Of a DNA stretch of 64,000 nt, positions 52,933 to 60,584 are shown one piece after another. This stretch comes from CBDDBX01 sp965225955 (GTDB lineage: Bacteria; Acidobacteriota; Aminicenantia; UBA2199). The position numbers were made by a program, and so were the translations under genes. Location of the stretch: contig CBDDBX010000017.1 of assembly GCA_965225955.1 (NCBI GenBank), forward strand, positions 1 through 64,000. The letters are read 5' to 3'. Under the pieces are notes generated by a model that saw only the letters and a program-made list of their open reading frames with translations, was not told the DNA's origin and searched no databases. Numbering within the stretch: position 1 is the stretch's first letter; each line of letters begins with the position of its first letter.

Positions 52933-53156
52933 CCCCGCCTGGAGTACCTCTCACCACTGAAGGAAGCAACGAAGTGAATGACTGAAAATATAGGTGAGAT
53001 GGGCAACGCGTCAGCGTTATCCTTATAAAGCTATCTTCCAATTGGTGTTTAAATAAGTTTACAAGGAAACACCTGAGTTCTTCGACAAAGCCCCATCTCC
53101 GCAATTAATCGTTGTTCGCAAGCTCACTGCTCATGCTGAGAAGAAGGGGATTTCTG
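52933..53156 (+). repeat. Left arm of 224-bp inverted repeat around trpS
   Basis: Bases 52933-53156 match the reverse complement of 54461-54684 with two mismatches seen by eye and no gap. The arm contains a hairpin family H copy (52949-53023, outer stem TCTCACC 52949-52955 with GGTGAGA 52993-52999, then AACGC/GCGTT) and about 130 bp of further shared sequence. An open frame in each arm encodes the same 55-60 residue string and is treated as a by-product of the repeat. Confidence 0.9.
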
Positions 53157-53265
53157 CTCTTTAATCATAAGGCATGCTGAATGAGAAACATTTGCACTGC
53201 TATACTTTGTGTATGTTTGTGATGGTCCGTGTCAGTCCATGTATGTCTGTGTTATGAACTAGAAT

Positions 53266-53323
53266 GGGCACGATAATCTCTCGCAGGCTTGTGGCTGGCA
53301 GAGCTATGGTATCGTGCCCCTAC
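53266..53323 (-). repeat. REP-like GTAG hairpin, copy b
   Basis: GGGCACGATA (53266-53275) pairs perfectly with TATCGTGCCC (53310-53319), and CTAC (53320-53323) is the GTAG foot read on the minus strand. The loop is 34 nt, longer than in other copies. It lies between the left repeat arm and the trpS stop. Confidence 0.7.
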
Positions 53324-53340
53324 ATTTTGTTTAATCTTTT

Positions 53341-54339
53341 TTATTGTATTCCTACTGCTTTTCTCAGAAGCTGGACCTTCTGTTCAGCAAGATCCCTTGC
53401 TTTCTCTTCCCCTTCAAGAAGAATTTTCTCAGCTTCGCTCCAGTTTTCCATATAGTGGTTATATTTCTCTCTCATTGGGGAAATAAGCTCTTCCATTTTC
53501 TCATAGAGAGTCTGTTTGGCATCACCCCAGCCCATTCCGCCAGCTCTGTAACGTTCAGCAAGAGCATTCTGCTCCTCTTCAGTTGAGAAAAGTTTGTAGA
53601 GTGCAAATACATTACATGTGGCTGGATCTTTTGGTTCTTCAACTGTAAGAGAATTTGTAACAATTTTCATAATTGCTTTACGAAGTTTTTTGGGAGGCAG
53701 GAACAGAGGAATAGTATTGTTATAACTCTTACTCATCTTTCTGCCATCTGTGCCTGTTATAGTCTGCATGTTCTCACGAAGAACCGGTTCAGGAAGAGTC
53801 AGAAGTTCTGATTTATAGTTGTGGTTAATTACCTGAGCAATATCTACAGCCATCTCTACATGTTGTTTCTGATCCTTGCCAACAGGAACTACATCTGTGT
53901 CAAACAGAAGAATGTCTGCTGCCATAAGTACAGGATAAGTATATAACCCCATGTTAACTGCAAAGTCAGGATCTTTTCCTTTCTCTTCATTAGCTGCAAC
54001 TGCTGCTTTATATGCATGGGCTCTGTTCATCAGGCCTTTTGCTGCAAAAGCCATCAATATAGTGGTAAGCTCAAAGGTCTGGGGAACAAAAGACTGCCTG
54101 TAAATAAGCATTTTTGATGGATCAAGACCGCAGGCAAGCCAGGTTGCAGCTACCTCTTTAGTATATTGTTTAAGTAATTCAGGATCTCTTATTGTATTGA
54201 GAGCATGATAATCTGCGATGAAGTATCTGGCTTCATATGTCTCAGCCAGTTCAAGGGCAGGTTTAATTGCTCCAAGGAAATTTCCAAGATGTGGAACACC
54301 GGTAGGTTTAATTCCGGTAAGTGCTATCTTTTTCTGCAT
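53341..54339 (-). CDS. trpS: Tryptophanyl-tRNA synthetase
   Basis: TrpS charges tRNA-Trp. The class I signatures are TGIKPTGVPHLGNFLGAI (HIGH-type HLGN) and GRKMSKSYNNTIPLF (KMSKS). The tryptophan-site region MAADILLFDTDVVPVGKDQ is present. Length is 332 residues. GGGAG precedes the start. The gene is the only one between the two arms of the near-perfect inverted repeat, so its orientation could flip by recombination without breaking it. Confidence 0.96.
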   Translation of the reverse strand: MQKKIALTGIKPTGVPHLGNFLGAIKPALELAETYEARYFIADYHALNTIRDPELLKQYTKEVAATWLACGLDPSKMLIYRQSFVPQTFELTTILMAFAAKGLMNRAHAYKAAVAANEEKGKDPDFAVNMGLYTYPVLMAADILLFDTDVVPVGKDQKQHVEMAVDIAQVINHNYKSELLTLPEPVLRENMQTITGTDGRKMSKSYNNTIPLFLPPKKLRKAIMKIVTNSLTVEEPKDPATCNVFALYKLFSTEEEQNALAERYRAGGMGWGDAKQTLYEKMEELISPMREKYNHYMENWSEAEKILLEGEEKARDLAEQKVQLLRKAVGIQ

Positions 54340-54365
54340 TTTGTTTCTCCCATAAGTAATGGCTG

Positions 54366-54394
54366 ATTATATGTCAATATTACCAGCAAAACAA
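54366..54394 (-). promoter_or_regulatory. trpS promoter
   Basis: Minus strand TTGTTT (54394-54389), 17 nt, perfect TATAAT (54371-54366). The promoter lies between the gene and the right arm, so it would move with trpS if the segment inverted. Confidence 0.6.
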
Positions 54395-54460
54395 GTTTAG
54401 CAGAAAACTGTGGTGATTGTGAAGGGGGGAGTACAAATAGCAGAGACGAACAAAGACAAA

Positions 54461-54684
54461 CAGAAATCCCCTCCTTCTCAGCATGAGCAGTGAGCTTGCG
54501 AACAACGATTAATTGCGGAGATGGGGCTTTGTCGAAGAACTCAGGTGTTTCCTTGTAAACTTATTTAAACACCAATTGGAAGATAGCTTTATAAGGATAA
54601 CGCTGACGCGTTGTCCATCTCACCTATATTTTCAGTCATTCACTTCGTTGCTTCCTTCAGTGGTGAGAGGTACTCCAGGCGGGG
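54461..54684 (-). repeat. Right arm of 224-bp inverted repeat around trpS
   Basis: Reverse complement of 52933-53156 apart from two substitutions. It contains the fourth family H hairpin copy on the minus strand (54594-54668). Both arms have the same length and no indel, so they are either recently copied or kept alike by gene conversion. Confidence 0.9.
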
Positions 54685-54687
54685 TGG

Positions 54688-54717
54688 TATTAAAAAATCC
54701 AATAAGCCTTAAGGCTT
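54688..54717 (-). terminator. Possible terminator of the scp operon
   Basis: AAGCCTTAAGGCTT (54704-54717) is a perfect palindrome. Read on the minus strand it is followed by ATTGGATTTTTTAA. It lies about 60 nt after the scpB stop. Confidence 0.5.
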
Positions 54718-54774
54718 AGGGTTTCAGGTATCCTGATAATAAGAATTTCAAAGTATTGGAGGCGTAGTACCAGC

Positions 54775-55353
54775 CTACCCAAAAAGTGAGGGTTGTTCTT
54801 TCTCTTCAAACATCTCTGTAAGCTCTTCAAGGGATGGAAGCTCTTTCAGGTTGTTCAGGCCGAAATAGACAAGAAACTCTTTTGAAGTTGAGTATAGAGC
54901 GGGACGGCCGGGTACAGCTTTTCTGCCTGTTATTTTTATCATTTTCTTCTGTAAAAGATTCTTTACCGGGCCAGTGGAGTTAACACCTCTCATATCAGAA
55001 ATTTCGGCTATTGTAACTGGCTGTCTGTAGGCGATTATTGCGAGAGTTTCAAGGGAAGGTATTGTGAGTCTGGATTGGGACTTGATTGTAAAATACTCTT
55101 TCAGCCACCCGTGAAGTTCAGGTTTGGTTGTTAGCTCATATCCTCCACCTGTTCTTTTTATCATTATTCCCCGATCGTCCAGTTTCAGCTTATCTTCCAT
55201 CTCATCCAGGAGCTTTTCCAGAGCTTTAATGTTTTTCAGTTTAAGAAAATGTATCAGAGTATCTGCTTTCACCGGTTCTCTTGAAACAAAAAGAACTGAT
55301 TCTATAAATGCAATCTGCTGCTCTTTAGTTTGAGGGGTATCTGTAGTACTCAT
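54775..55353 (-). CDS. scpB: Segregation and condensation protein ScpB
   Basis: ScpB is a kleisin-interacting winged-helix subunit of the SMC-ScpAB condensin. IESVLFVSREPVKADTLIHF opens the first winged helix and LAIIAYRQPVTIAEISDMRGV is the family signature (residues 107-127, quoted in part: AIIAYRQPVTIAEI). The frame extends to 55374, but the ATG at 55353 overlaps the scpA stop (ATGA) and has an AGGG site, giving 192 residues. It is the last gene of the M50-scpA-scpB operon. Confidence 0.92.
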   Translation of the reverse strand: MSTTDTPQTKEQQIAFIESVLFVSREPVKADTLIHFLKLKNIKALEKLLDEMEDKLKLDDRGIMIKRTGGGYELTTKPELHGWLKEYFTIKSQSRLTIPSLETLAIIAYRQPVTIAEISDMRGVNSTGPVKNLLQKKMIKITGRKAVPGRPALYSTSKEFLVYFGLNNLKELPSLEELTEMFEEKEQPSLFG

Positions 55354-56066
55354 TGCTGTTTTTCCCTGCTCCATACTGAGATTGTACCAAATCGTTTTTT
55401 CTGAACAGCTACTATTGTTTTCTGTTTTACCAGCTCAAGAAGAGTGAAGAAACTTACAAGAACATCCTCAAGATCTTCCAGATTACTCATATATTCGGAG
55501 AAATCGAGATAATCGCTGGTTTTCAGTAAGTCAAGAATTTCGATCTGTTTGTCTTCAATAGAATATGCTTTTGAATCTATTGTTACTCCAGGCTTTCTGT
55601 TCTTCTTATGCACCATATTGATGAAGAGTTCAGCAAGCTGAAAAGAGGATACCTCTTCAAGATCGTACTCCTTCTCCTCAAAGTTTTCCGGCACATCCTC
55701 TCTTCTCATAAGAAGACGTTCATTCTTTTCCATATTTTTCAGAATCTGTGAGATTTTCTGGACTTTATCGTACTCAATAAGAGTGTTCACCAGTCTCTCT
55801 TCTGCAGATTCATCTGCAAGAGATTCCGGGCGTGGAAGGAGGGATCTGGATTTTATATATATAAGAATAGATGCGGTCATAAGGAAATCTCCCTCCCGGG
55901 AAGGGTTGATTCCTCTGTTCTCTTCCAGATAACCAAGATATTCTGAGGTTATTTTTGATAACTGAATATCTCTTATATCCATACGGTTTTTTCTTATAAG
56001 ATGCAGAAGCAGGTCGAGAGGTCCGTCAAACTCTTTGATATGTACTTTGTAACCTGCTTCTTCCAT
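55350..56066 (-). CDS. scpA: Segregation and condensation protein ScpA
   Basis: ScpA is the kleisin that bridges SMC heads. EFDGPLDLLLHLIRKNRMDI is the conserved N-terminal motif, followed by ISEYLGYLEE-like helices (TSEYLGYLEENRG) and FLMTASILIYIKSRSLLPRP. The C-terminal winged helix ends VSFFTLLELVKQKTI. The length of 238 residues is standard. It starts 2 nt after the M50 protease stops and overlaps scpB. Confidence 0.94.
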   Translation of the reverse strand: MEEAGYKVHIKEFDGPLDLLLHLIRKNRMDIRDIQLSKITSEYLGYLEENRGINPSREGDFLMTASILIYIKSRSLLPRPESLADESAEERLVNTLIEYDKVQKISQILKNMEKNERLLMRREDVPENFEEKEYDLEEVSSFQLAELFINMVHKKNRKPGVTIDSKAYSIEDKQIEILDLLKTSDYLDFSEYMSNLEDLEDVLVSFFTLLELVKQKTIVAVQKKRFGTISVWSREKQQ

Positions 56067-56068
56067 TA

Positions 56069-56734
56069 TTACACCGCGTTCAGAATATAGTTTATAAGAT
56101 CAAATGCAGGGGAGAAGATGTAGCTAAGTACATTTATGTGCATGAAACGGTCAAGTAGAAGTATTCCTACAATAATATAGAAGAAGTAAGCTCTGGTCCA
56201 CATTGCAAAATTCCGATAGGCTTTAAGAAGAGGACCTGTGAGAATACCTTCCATTACACTGCTTCCATCAAGAGGAGGAATAGGAATCAGATTGAATAGT
56301 GCGAGAATCATATTAATTAATATCAAGCTCATCAATATCTGAACAAGGGGATGAAATTGTGAAAAACCTGACATATTGTGTTTAAGCACAGCAAAGAGTG
56401 CTATAAAAATAATTGCAGTGAGAATATTTGAAGCAGGGCCTGCTATTGCAATGAGTGCATTATCCCTTTTGGGGTTTTTTACATTTCTTAAGTCCACAAG
56501 CACAGGTTTTGCATAACCCAGAGGCATAAAGCCTGCAAGGTAGAGCAGAAGAGGCATTACAACCATTCCAACTACACTGAAATGTGGAATCGGGTTAAGA
56601 GTCACCCTGCCCATCATTTTGGCTGTAGGATCTCCCAACTTGTTTGCTGTCCATGCGTGTGCAGCTTCGTGAACAGAAATAGAGAAAAGAACAATTGCGT
56701 ATGTTATGAGAAAAGATACAATTTTAAAATCCAT
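56069..56734 (-). CDS. M50-family membrane metalloprotease (short site-2-protease type)
   Basis: ISVHEAAHAWTANKLGDPTA contains the HExxH zinc site inside the first membrane helix, and NLIPIPPLDGSSV the second zinc motif (N-PxDG). About five hydrophobic segments are visible. There is no PDZ domain, so this is the short form often found upstream of trpS and scpAB. It may cut membrane proteins or be a regulator; the substrate is unknown. It heads the scp operon. Confidence 0.92.
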   Translation of the reverse strand: MDFKIVSFLITYAIVLFSISVHEAAHAWTANKLGDPTAKMMGRVTLNPIPHFSVVGMVVMPLLLYLAGFMPLGYAKPVLVDLRNVKNPKRDNALIAIAGPASNILTAIIFIALFAVLKHNMSGFSQFHPLVQILMSLILINMILALFNLIPIPPLDGSSVMEGILTGPLLKAYRNFAMWTRAYFFYIIVGILLLDRFMHINVLSYIFSPAFDLINYILNAV

Positions 56735-56740
56735 TGAACA

Positions 56741-56769
56741 GAGATATCATATCGCAGGGATCAGGTCAA
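56741..56769 (-). promoter_or_regulatory. Possible leaderless promoter of M50-scpA-scpB
   Basis: Minus strand TTGACC (56769-56764), 17 nt, TATCTC (56746-56741), then 6 nt to the ATG at 56734. The -10 is weak (3/6), but spacing equals the other leaderless genes and no Shine-Dalgarno is seen. Confidence 0.45.
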
Positions 56770-56827
56770 TCCGGGAATTTGAAGTCACATTTAATTTAAA
56801 GAGTCAGATGCTGTAAGTCTGATTTCA

Positions 56828-57061
56828 CTATCCCTTCTCTTTAAGTTTTATTATAAGATCTATATGTGGGATAAGTATCTCAATTTCATTAAGCTTTTTT
56901 CTCAGTTTTTTCCACTCCATAATAGAGAGTTTACCGGAGTCAAGAATCGCGTGATGAATCTCATCAACAAGAGATTGTTTCTCAGGTTCGTCGCTTATAA
57001 AAGTATCGATGTGCAGGAGGTTATTTATCTCTTCCTGAGATAACAGATTGTTTGTACTCAT
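56828..57061 (-). CDS. Small protein with FliM-like N-terminal motif
   Basis: The open frame runs to 57286, but only the part from the ATG at 57061 (77 residues) has protein-like composition. It begins MSTNNLLSQEEINNLLHID, close to the LSQEEIDALL motif by which FliM binds CheY, then has an acidic helix and a basic helix (SIMEWKKLRKKLNEIEILI). No flagellar or chemotaxis gene is near, so this may be chance or a CheY-type docking peptide. Function unknown. Confidence 0.5.
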   Translation of the reverse strand: MSTNNLLSQEEINNLLHIDTFISDEPEKQSLVDEIHHAILDSGKLSIMEWKKLRKKLNEIEILIPHIDLIIKLKEKG

Positions 57062-57110
57062 AGATAAATTTTGCTTTAAAAAATCTTTAAAATCAACCTT
57101 ACAACAGGAT

Positions 57111-57139
57111 TTGACATGGTTTTTCAATCTTGATATAGT
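57111..57139 (+). promoter_or_regulatory. Promoter of the 57190 gene
   Basis: TTGACA (57111-57116), exactly 17 nt, TATAGT (57134-57139). The leader is about 45 nt with GGAGG before the ATG, suggesting strong expression. Confidence 0.8.
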
Positions 57140-57189
57140 AAAAAACGCATTATATATATAGTCGTACTTTATTAACAACGGAGGAAGTA

Positions 57190-58206
57190 ATGAAGAAATT
57201 AGTCGTGGTACTATTACTCGCAGCTTTTTTTGCGGGAACAATTTCACTTTATGCAGGTAAACCAGAGAAAATGTATGCCGCAGCAATCACAGAAGCGGAT
57301 CCTGCAGTTAAACTTCAGAAACTTGAAGCTTATTATGAAAAATACGGAAGAAAGAAGAAATATCAGAGTCCTGCTCTTTTTACCCAGATTATTAATACAG
57401 CAGCAAAAGTTAAGAAATTTGATGTACTTGTAAAATACTCAGAACTGGCTCTGGCTTCAGAAGTTCTTACTGAAACAGATAAAGTTGATATCAAACTCAG
57501 CCTTGCTCAGTACTATTTCTCTACAGGTAAAGATATGGAAAAAGCAGACAAAATTGCTAGTGAAGTAATCGCTTTTGGTAAAACTTTCAACAATCCACAC
57601 TTTACAAGAACAAGTGTTGCAAGAGCTGAAAGAATCAAAATTGAAATTCTGAATGCTTCAGCAAAAGATGCAGATACTGCAAAAGTAGCTCTGCAGAAAT
57701 CAATTGACGTTTTCAAAAAAGATTACTCAAACAGATCTGCTCAGTATGTACTCTACTTTGTTAAGAAACTCTATAACGATTTTGATGCTGCTGATACAGC
57801 AATCAAAACTCTTGATGAACTCTGTGCAAACAACCAGACAACAAAGCTTGTTTTCCTTGACCAGCTTGCTGCATGGTACATGGAAGATGGTATGGATGCT
57901 AAAGCAGCTGGAGTATTCATGAAATCCCAGTCTGTTAAACCAGATTCAAAGAAAGCATACTATATTGGTAAACTGACTGTTGAAGAAGATGAAACAAAGG
58001 CTCTTCAGGCTCTTGCTGCTTCATGTGCTCTTTCTCAGGATGCTTATGCTCAGAGAGCAAAACAGCTTATGGAAAGAATCGTTAAGAGACAGCTGAAGGA
58101 AAAAGCTCAGGAAACTGCTGAAGAAGGCGCTGAGGCTACAGAGCCAACTCCTGAACAGATCAGCGAAGTTGTAAATAAACTTATTGAAGAAGCTAAAGCA
58201 AAATAG
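57190..58206 (+). CDS. Secreted helical-repeat (TPR-like) protein
   Basis: A signal peptide (about residues 1-22, LVVVLLLAAFFAGTISLYAG) is followed by about 290 residues of paired helices in TPR style (for example KVDIKLSLAQYYFSTGKDME and TKLVFLDQLAAWYMEDGMDA) and an acidic Glu/Pro/Thr-rich stretch before a last helix. A near-consensus promoter and a GGAGG site suggest an abundant periplasmic protein. No catalytic motif is seen and the family is not recognised beyond the repeat type. Confidence 0.75.
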   Translation: MKKLVVVLLLAAFFAGTISLYAGKPEKMYAAAITEADPAVKLQKLEAYYEKYGRKKKYQSPALFTQIINTAAKVKKFDVLVKYSELALASEVLTETDKVDIKLSLAQYYFSTGKDMEKADKIASEVIAFGKTFNNPHFTRTSVARAERIKIEILNASAKDADTAKVALQKSIDVFKKDYSNRSAQYVLYFVKKLYNDFDAADTAIKTLDELCANNQTTKLVFLDQLAAWYMEDGMDAKAAGVFMKSQSVKPDSKKAYYIGKLTVEEDETKALQALAASCALSQDAYAQRAKQLMERIVKRQLKEKAQETAEEGAEATEPTPEQISEVVNKLIEEAKAK

Positions 58207-58245
58207 TAAATTAACAGATTTTATATTAAAAAATTTCTGCCCCTC

Positions 58246-58274
58246 TTGACTGAGGGGCAAAAATAGGGTACTAT
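58246..58274 (+). promoter_or_regulatory. tRNA-Phe promoter
   Basis: TTGACT (58246-58251), 17 nt, TACTAT (58269-58274), about 10 nt before the tRNA 5' end. The -35 lies in the loop of a hairpin GCCCCTC/GAGGGGC (58239-58258), which may also act as the end of the upstream transcript. Confidence 0.65.
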
Positions 58275-58284
58275 AAACCCATCA

Positions 58285-58357
58285 GCCGGGATAGCTCAGT
58301 CGGTAGAGCGAGGGACTGAAAATCCCTGCGTCGGTGGTTCAATTCCGCCTCCCGGCA
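58285..58357 (+). tRNA. tRNA-Phe (anticodon GAA)
   Basis: A 73-nt cloverleaf: acceptor stem GCCGGGA (58285-58291) with TCCCGGC (58350-58356), D arm GCTC/GAGC, anticodon stem AGGGA/TCCCT with loop CTGAAAA (GAA at 58318-58320), and T loop GGTTCAATTCC. Discriminator base is A at 58357. The 3' CCA is not encoded. Confidence 0.96.
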
Positions 58358-58414
58358 CTTCTTATTTCTCCCAAAATCAAAATTCAAAAAACCAAATAAC
58401 TTATACTGATTCAT

Positions 58415-58443
58415 TTGACTTTAAATAGTCACTTCTGTAAAAT
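58415..58443 (+). promoter_or_regulatory. Promoter of the GWxTD operon
   Basis: TTGACT (58415-58420), exactly 17 nt, TAAAAT (58438-58443), 30 nt before the ATG at 58473; GAGAGGA lies in the leader. Confidence 0.72.
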
Positions 58444-58472
58444 TTTAATCCTATGATGAGAGGATTTATATT

Positions 58473-60584
58473 ATGACCAAGTTTTCAAAAGTTATTCTAC
58501 TTTCTTTAATTTTCATGCTCTTTTTTTCCTTTGATGCACCTTGCAAAAAGAAGAAAAAACCCGTATTAAAACCCAAATACAAAAAATGGATTACCGAAGA
58601 AGTCGGCTACATTATAACCAAAATCGAGAAGCAGGCGTTCTATGCGATGGAGAACGATCAGCAGAGGGATATGTTTATTGAAGCCTTCTGGAAAAACAGG
58701 GATCCGAATCTTAATACAAAAGAAAATGAATATAAGATAGAGCACTATAAAAGGCTGAAATATGCCAATGATATGCTGGGAAGAGGTACTCCTACTCCAG
58801 GCTGGAGAACAGATATGGGACGTATCTACATAATCCTCGGGGAGCCTCAGTCAATTGAGAGGTACGAGAATACTACAGAAATGTATCCGGTAATAATCTG
58901 GTTCTATCAGGGGCTCAGCAAATATGGCCTCCCCAATGGATTCTCTGTAGTTTTCTTTAAAGAAGATAACTCCGGTGATTATGCGATCTATAGTCCCGTA
59001 GTTCATGGCCCTGCTAAACTGCTGGTTAACTATTTTGAAGATACAAATGACTACTCCAAGGCTATTAAACAGCTGACAGAAGCAGAACCAAATGTTGCGA
59101 AAGTTTCTCTTTCACTTATTGAAGGGGAAGAGCATCTCAGCTTCAGACCATCAATTGCCAGTGAACTACTGTTAAAGAAGAAGATCACTATGGCACCGGT
59201 TAAGAAGATAAACGATGCTTATGCTCAGAAACTTGTTAAGTATAAGAACTTCATCGATATGGAGTATTCTGTTAACTACATCTCAAATAGTGCTGTTGTA
59301 AGAAGTTTTAAAGGGCTTGATGGCAGAAAATACCTGCACTATGCTGTGGAGCCATCCAAACTTTCCATGGAGCAGTATGACGATAAACTCTATGCGAAAC
59401 TGGATATTAATGGCAGTCTCATTAATCAGAAAAACAAGGTAGTCTACAGTTTTGAGAAATCTATACCTGTTGAACTGAGAGCTGATCAGCTTGGAAACAT
59501 TAAAAGCAAATCTTTTAGTTTCCAGGATATTATTCCGGTAATTCCGGGTAAGTATAAGTTTAATGTACTTATCAGAAATGTTGTATCAAAAGAGTTTACA
59601 TCTGTTGAGCGTGAAATAGTTGTGCATGAAGACCGCAGACCTGAAATAAGCGATCTTATCTTTGCTTATAAGATAAAGAAGAACCCGGCACTTACCCGTC
59701 AGCTTAAAGCTTTTAATATGGGGCAGTCGATGATCTATCCTGCAGCAAAGAACAATTTTACTAAAACAGATACTCTCAATATATGTTATCAGCTGACAGG
59801 TATAAGTGATGCTGATAAAGGTAAAATGACAGTACTTTACGAAGTATATAAAGATGACTATGCCGTTACAAAACCGGTACTGAAAAAAGAAGTCAGACTG
59901 GATTCATATAGTAGCCTTCTTGATATACAGGAAGCTTTCAAACTTACAGAACTGGATCCGAACTACTACTCGGCAAAGATCATGGTATATAATGGAGACA
60001 ACCTTGTTGCTAAAGAAGAGAGCATGTTCTATGTAACAAGATTAAAAACTGTTACCCGTCCATGGGCTCTTTCTCTTTCCCTTGCTAAGAACAGTCCTGT
60101 TAATATGAATATTCTTGGAAAACAGTACCTCAATACAAATCAGCTTGATAAAGCCTTCAGGTATTTCAGAATTGCTTATAACAGTAATCCTCTCAATCAC
60201 ATCTTTGCAGGAGATTACTGTAAAGTACTTATGAAACAGAAAAAATATGATAAGGTTCTTGAAGTTGGCAGACCATTTATGCAGACAGAGAATCGTAAGA
60301 TGTTCTGGGGGATAATGGGAGCAGCTGCGAAATCTTCAGGTAAATATAATGAAGCAATTGGATTCTTTAAAGCCTATCTTGGCTATTATGGAACAAATAT
60401 TAATGTACTGAATGCTATTGGTGAGAGTTATCTCAAACTTGAAGAGTTTGAAGAGGCTGAAGTTGCCTATAAAAAATCTCTTGAACTTATGGCTGATCAG
60501 GATAAGATCAAAAAAACTCTGAAAGAGGTTCAGAAGAAGATCCAGGAGAAAAAGAATGTTCAAAAGAGTCTCCAGAAAAAGTAG
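58473..60584 (+). CDS. Secreted GWxTD-domain protein with C-terminal TPRs
   Basis: A signal peptide (about residues 1-22) is followed by the GWxTD domain: AFWKNRDPN, then PTPGWRTDMGRIYIILGEP (from about residue 106). The middle is beta-rich (about residues 220-530), and the last 150 residues are TPRs (NQLDKAFRYFRIAYNSNP, LKLEEFEEAEVAYKKSLEL). The GWxTD domain is widespread in Acidobacteria, Bacteroidetes relatives and candidate phyla, with no established function. The gene overlaps the next GWxTD gene by 29 bases, so both are made together. A Cys after the signal helix (DAPCKKKK) could be a lipidation site. Confidence 0.87.
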   Translation: MTKFSKVILLSLIFMLFFSFDAPCKKKKKPVLKPKYKKWITEEVGYIITKIEKQAFYAMENDQQRDMFIEAFWKNRDPNLNTKENEYKIEHYKRLKYANDMLGRGTPTPGWRTDMGRIYIILGEPQSIERYENTTEMYPVIIWFYQGLSKYGLPNGFSVVFFKEDNSGDYAIYSPVVHGPAKLLVNYFEDTNDYSKAIKQLTEAEPNVAKVSLSLIEGEEHLSFRPSIASELLLKKKITMAPVKKINDAYAQKLVKYKNFIDMEYSVNYISNSAVVRSFKGLDGRKYLHYAVEPSKLSMEQYDDKLYAKLDINGSLINQKNKVVYSFEKSIPVELRADQLGNIKSKSFSFQDIIPVIPGKYKFNVLIRNVVSKEFTSVEREIVVHEDRRPEISDLIFAYKIKKNPALTRQLKAFNMGQSMIYPAAKNNFTKTDTLNICYQLTGISDADKGKMTVLYEVYKDDYAVTKPVLKKEVRLDSYSSLLDIQEAFKLTELDPNYYSAKIMVYNGDNLVAKEESMFYVTRLKTVTRPWALSLSLAKNSPVNMNILGKQYLNTNQLDKAFRYFRIAYNSNPLNHIFAGDYCKVLMKQKKYDKVLEVGRPFMQTENRKMFWGIMGAAAKSSGKYNEAIGFFKAYLGYYGTNINVLNAIGESYLKLEEFEEAEVAYKKSLELMADQDKIKKTLKEVQKKIQEKKNVQKSLQKK

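Noticed and set aside
52913..53104. Open frame encoding a 63-residue protein starting MRRWGFVEELRC, repeated at 54513-54719
   Set aside because: The two frames are the two arms of the inverted repeat. They span the hairpin element, have no ribosome site, and their likeness comes from DNA duplication, not protein conservation.
58239..58258. GCCCCTC/GAGGGGC hairpin as a standard terminator of the 57190 gene
   Set aside because: On the plus strand it is followed by an A-run and not by T. It contains the tRNA promoter -35 in its loop. A termination role remains possible but is not supported enough to call.
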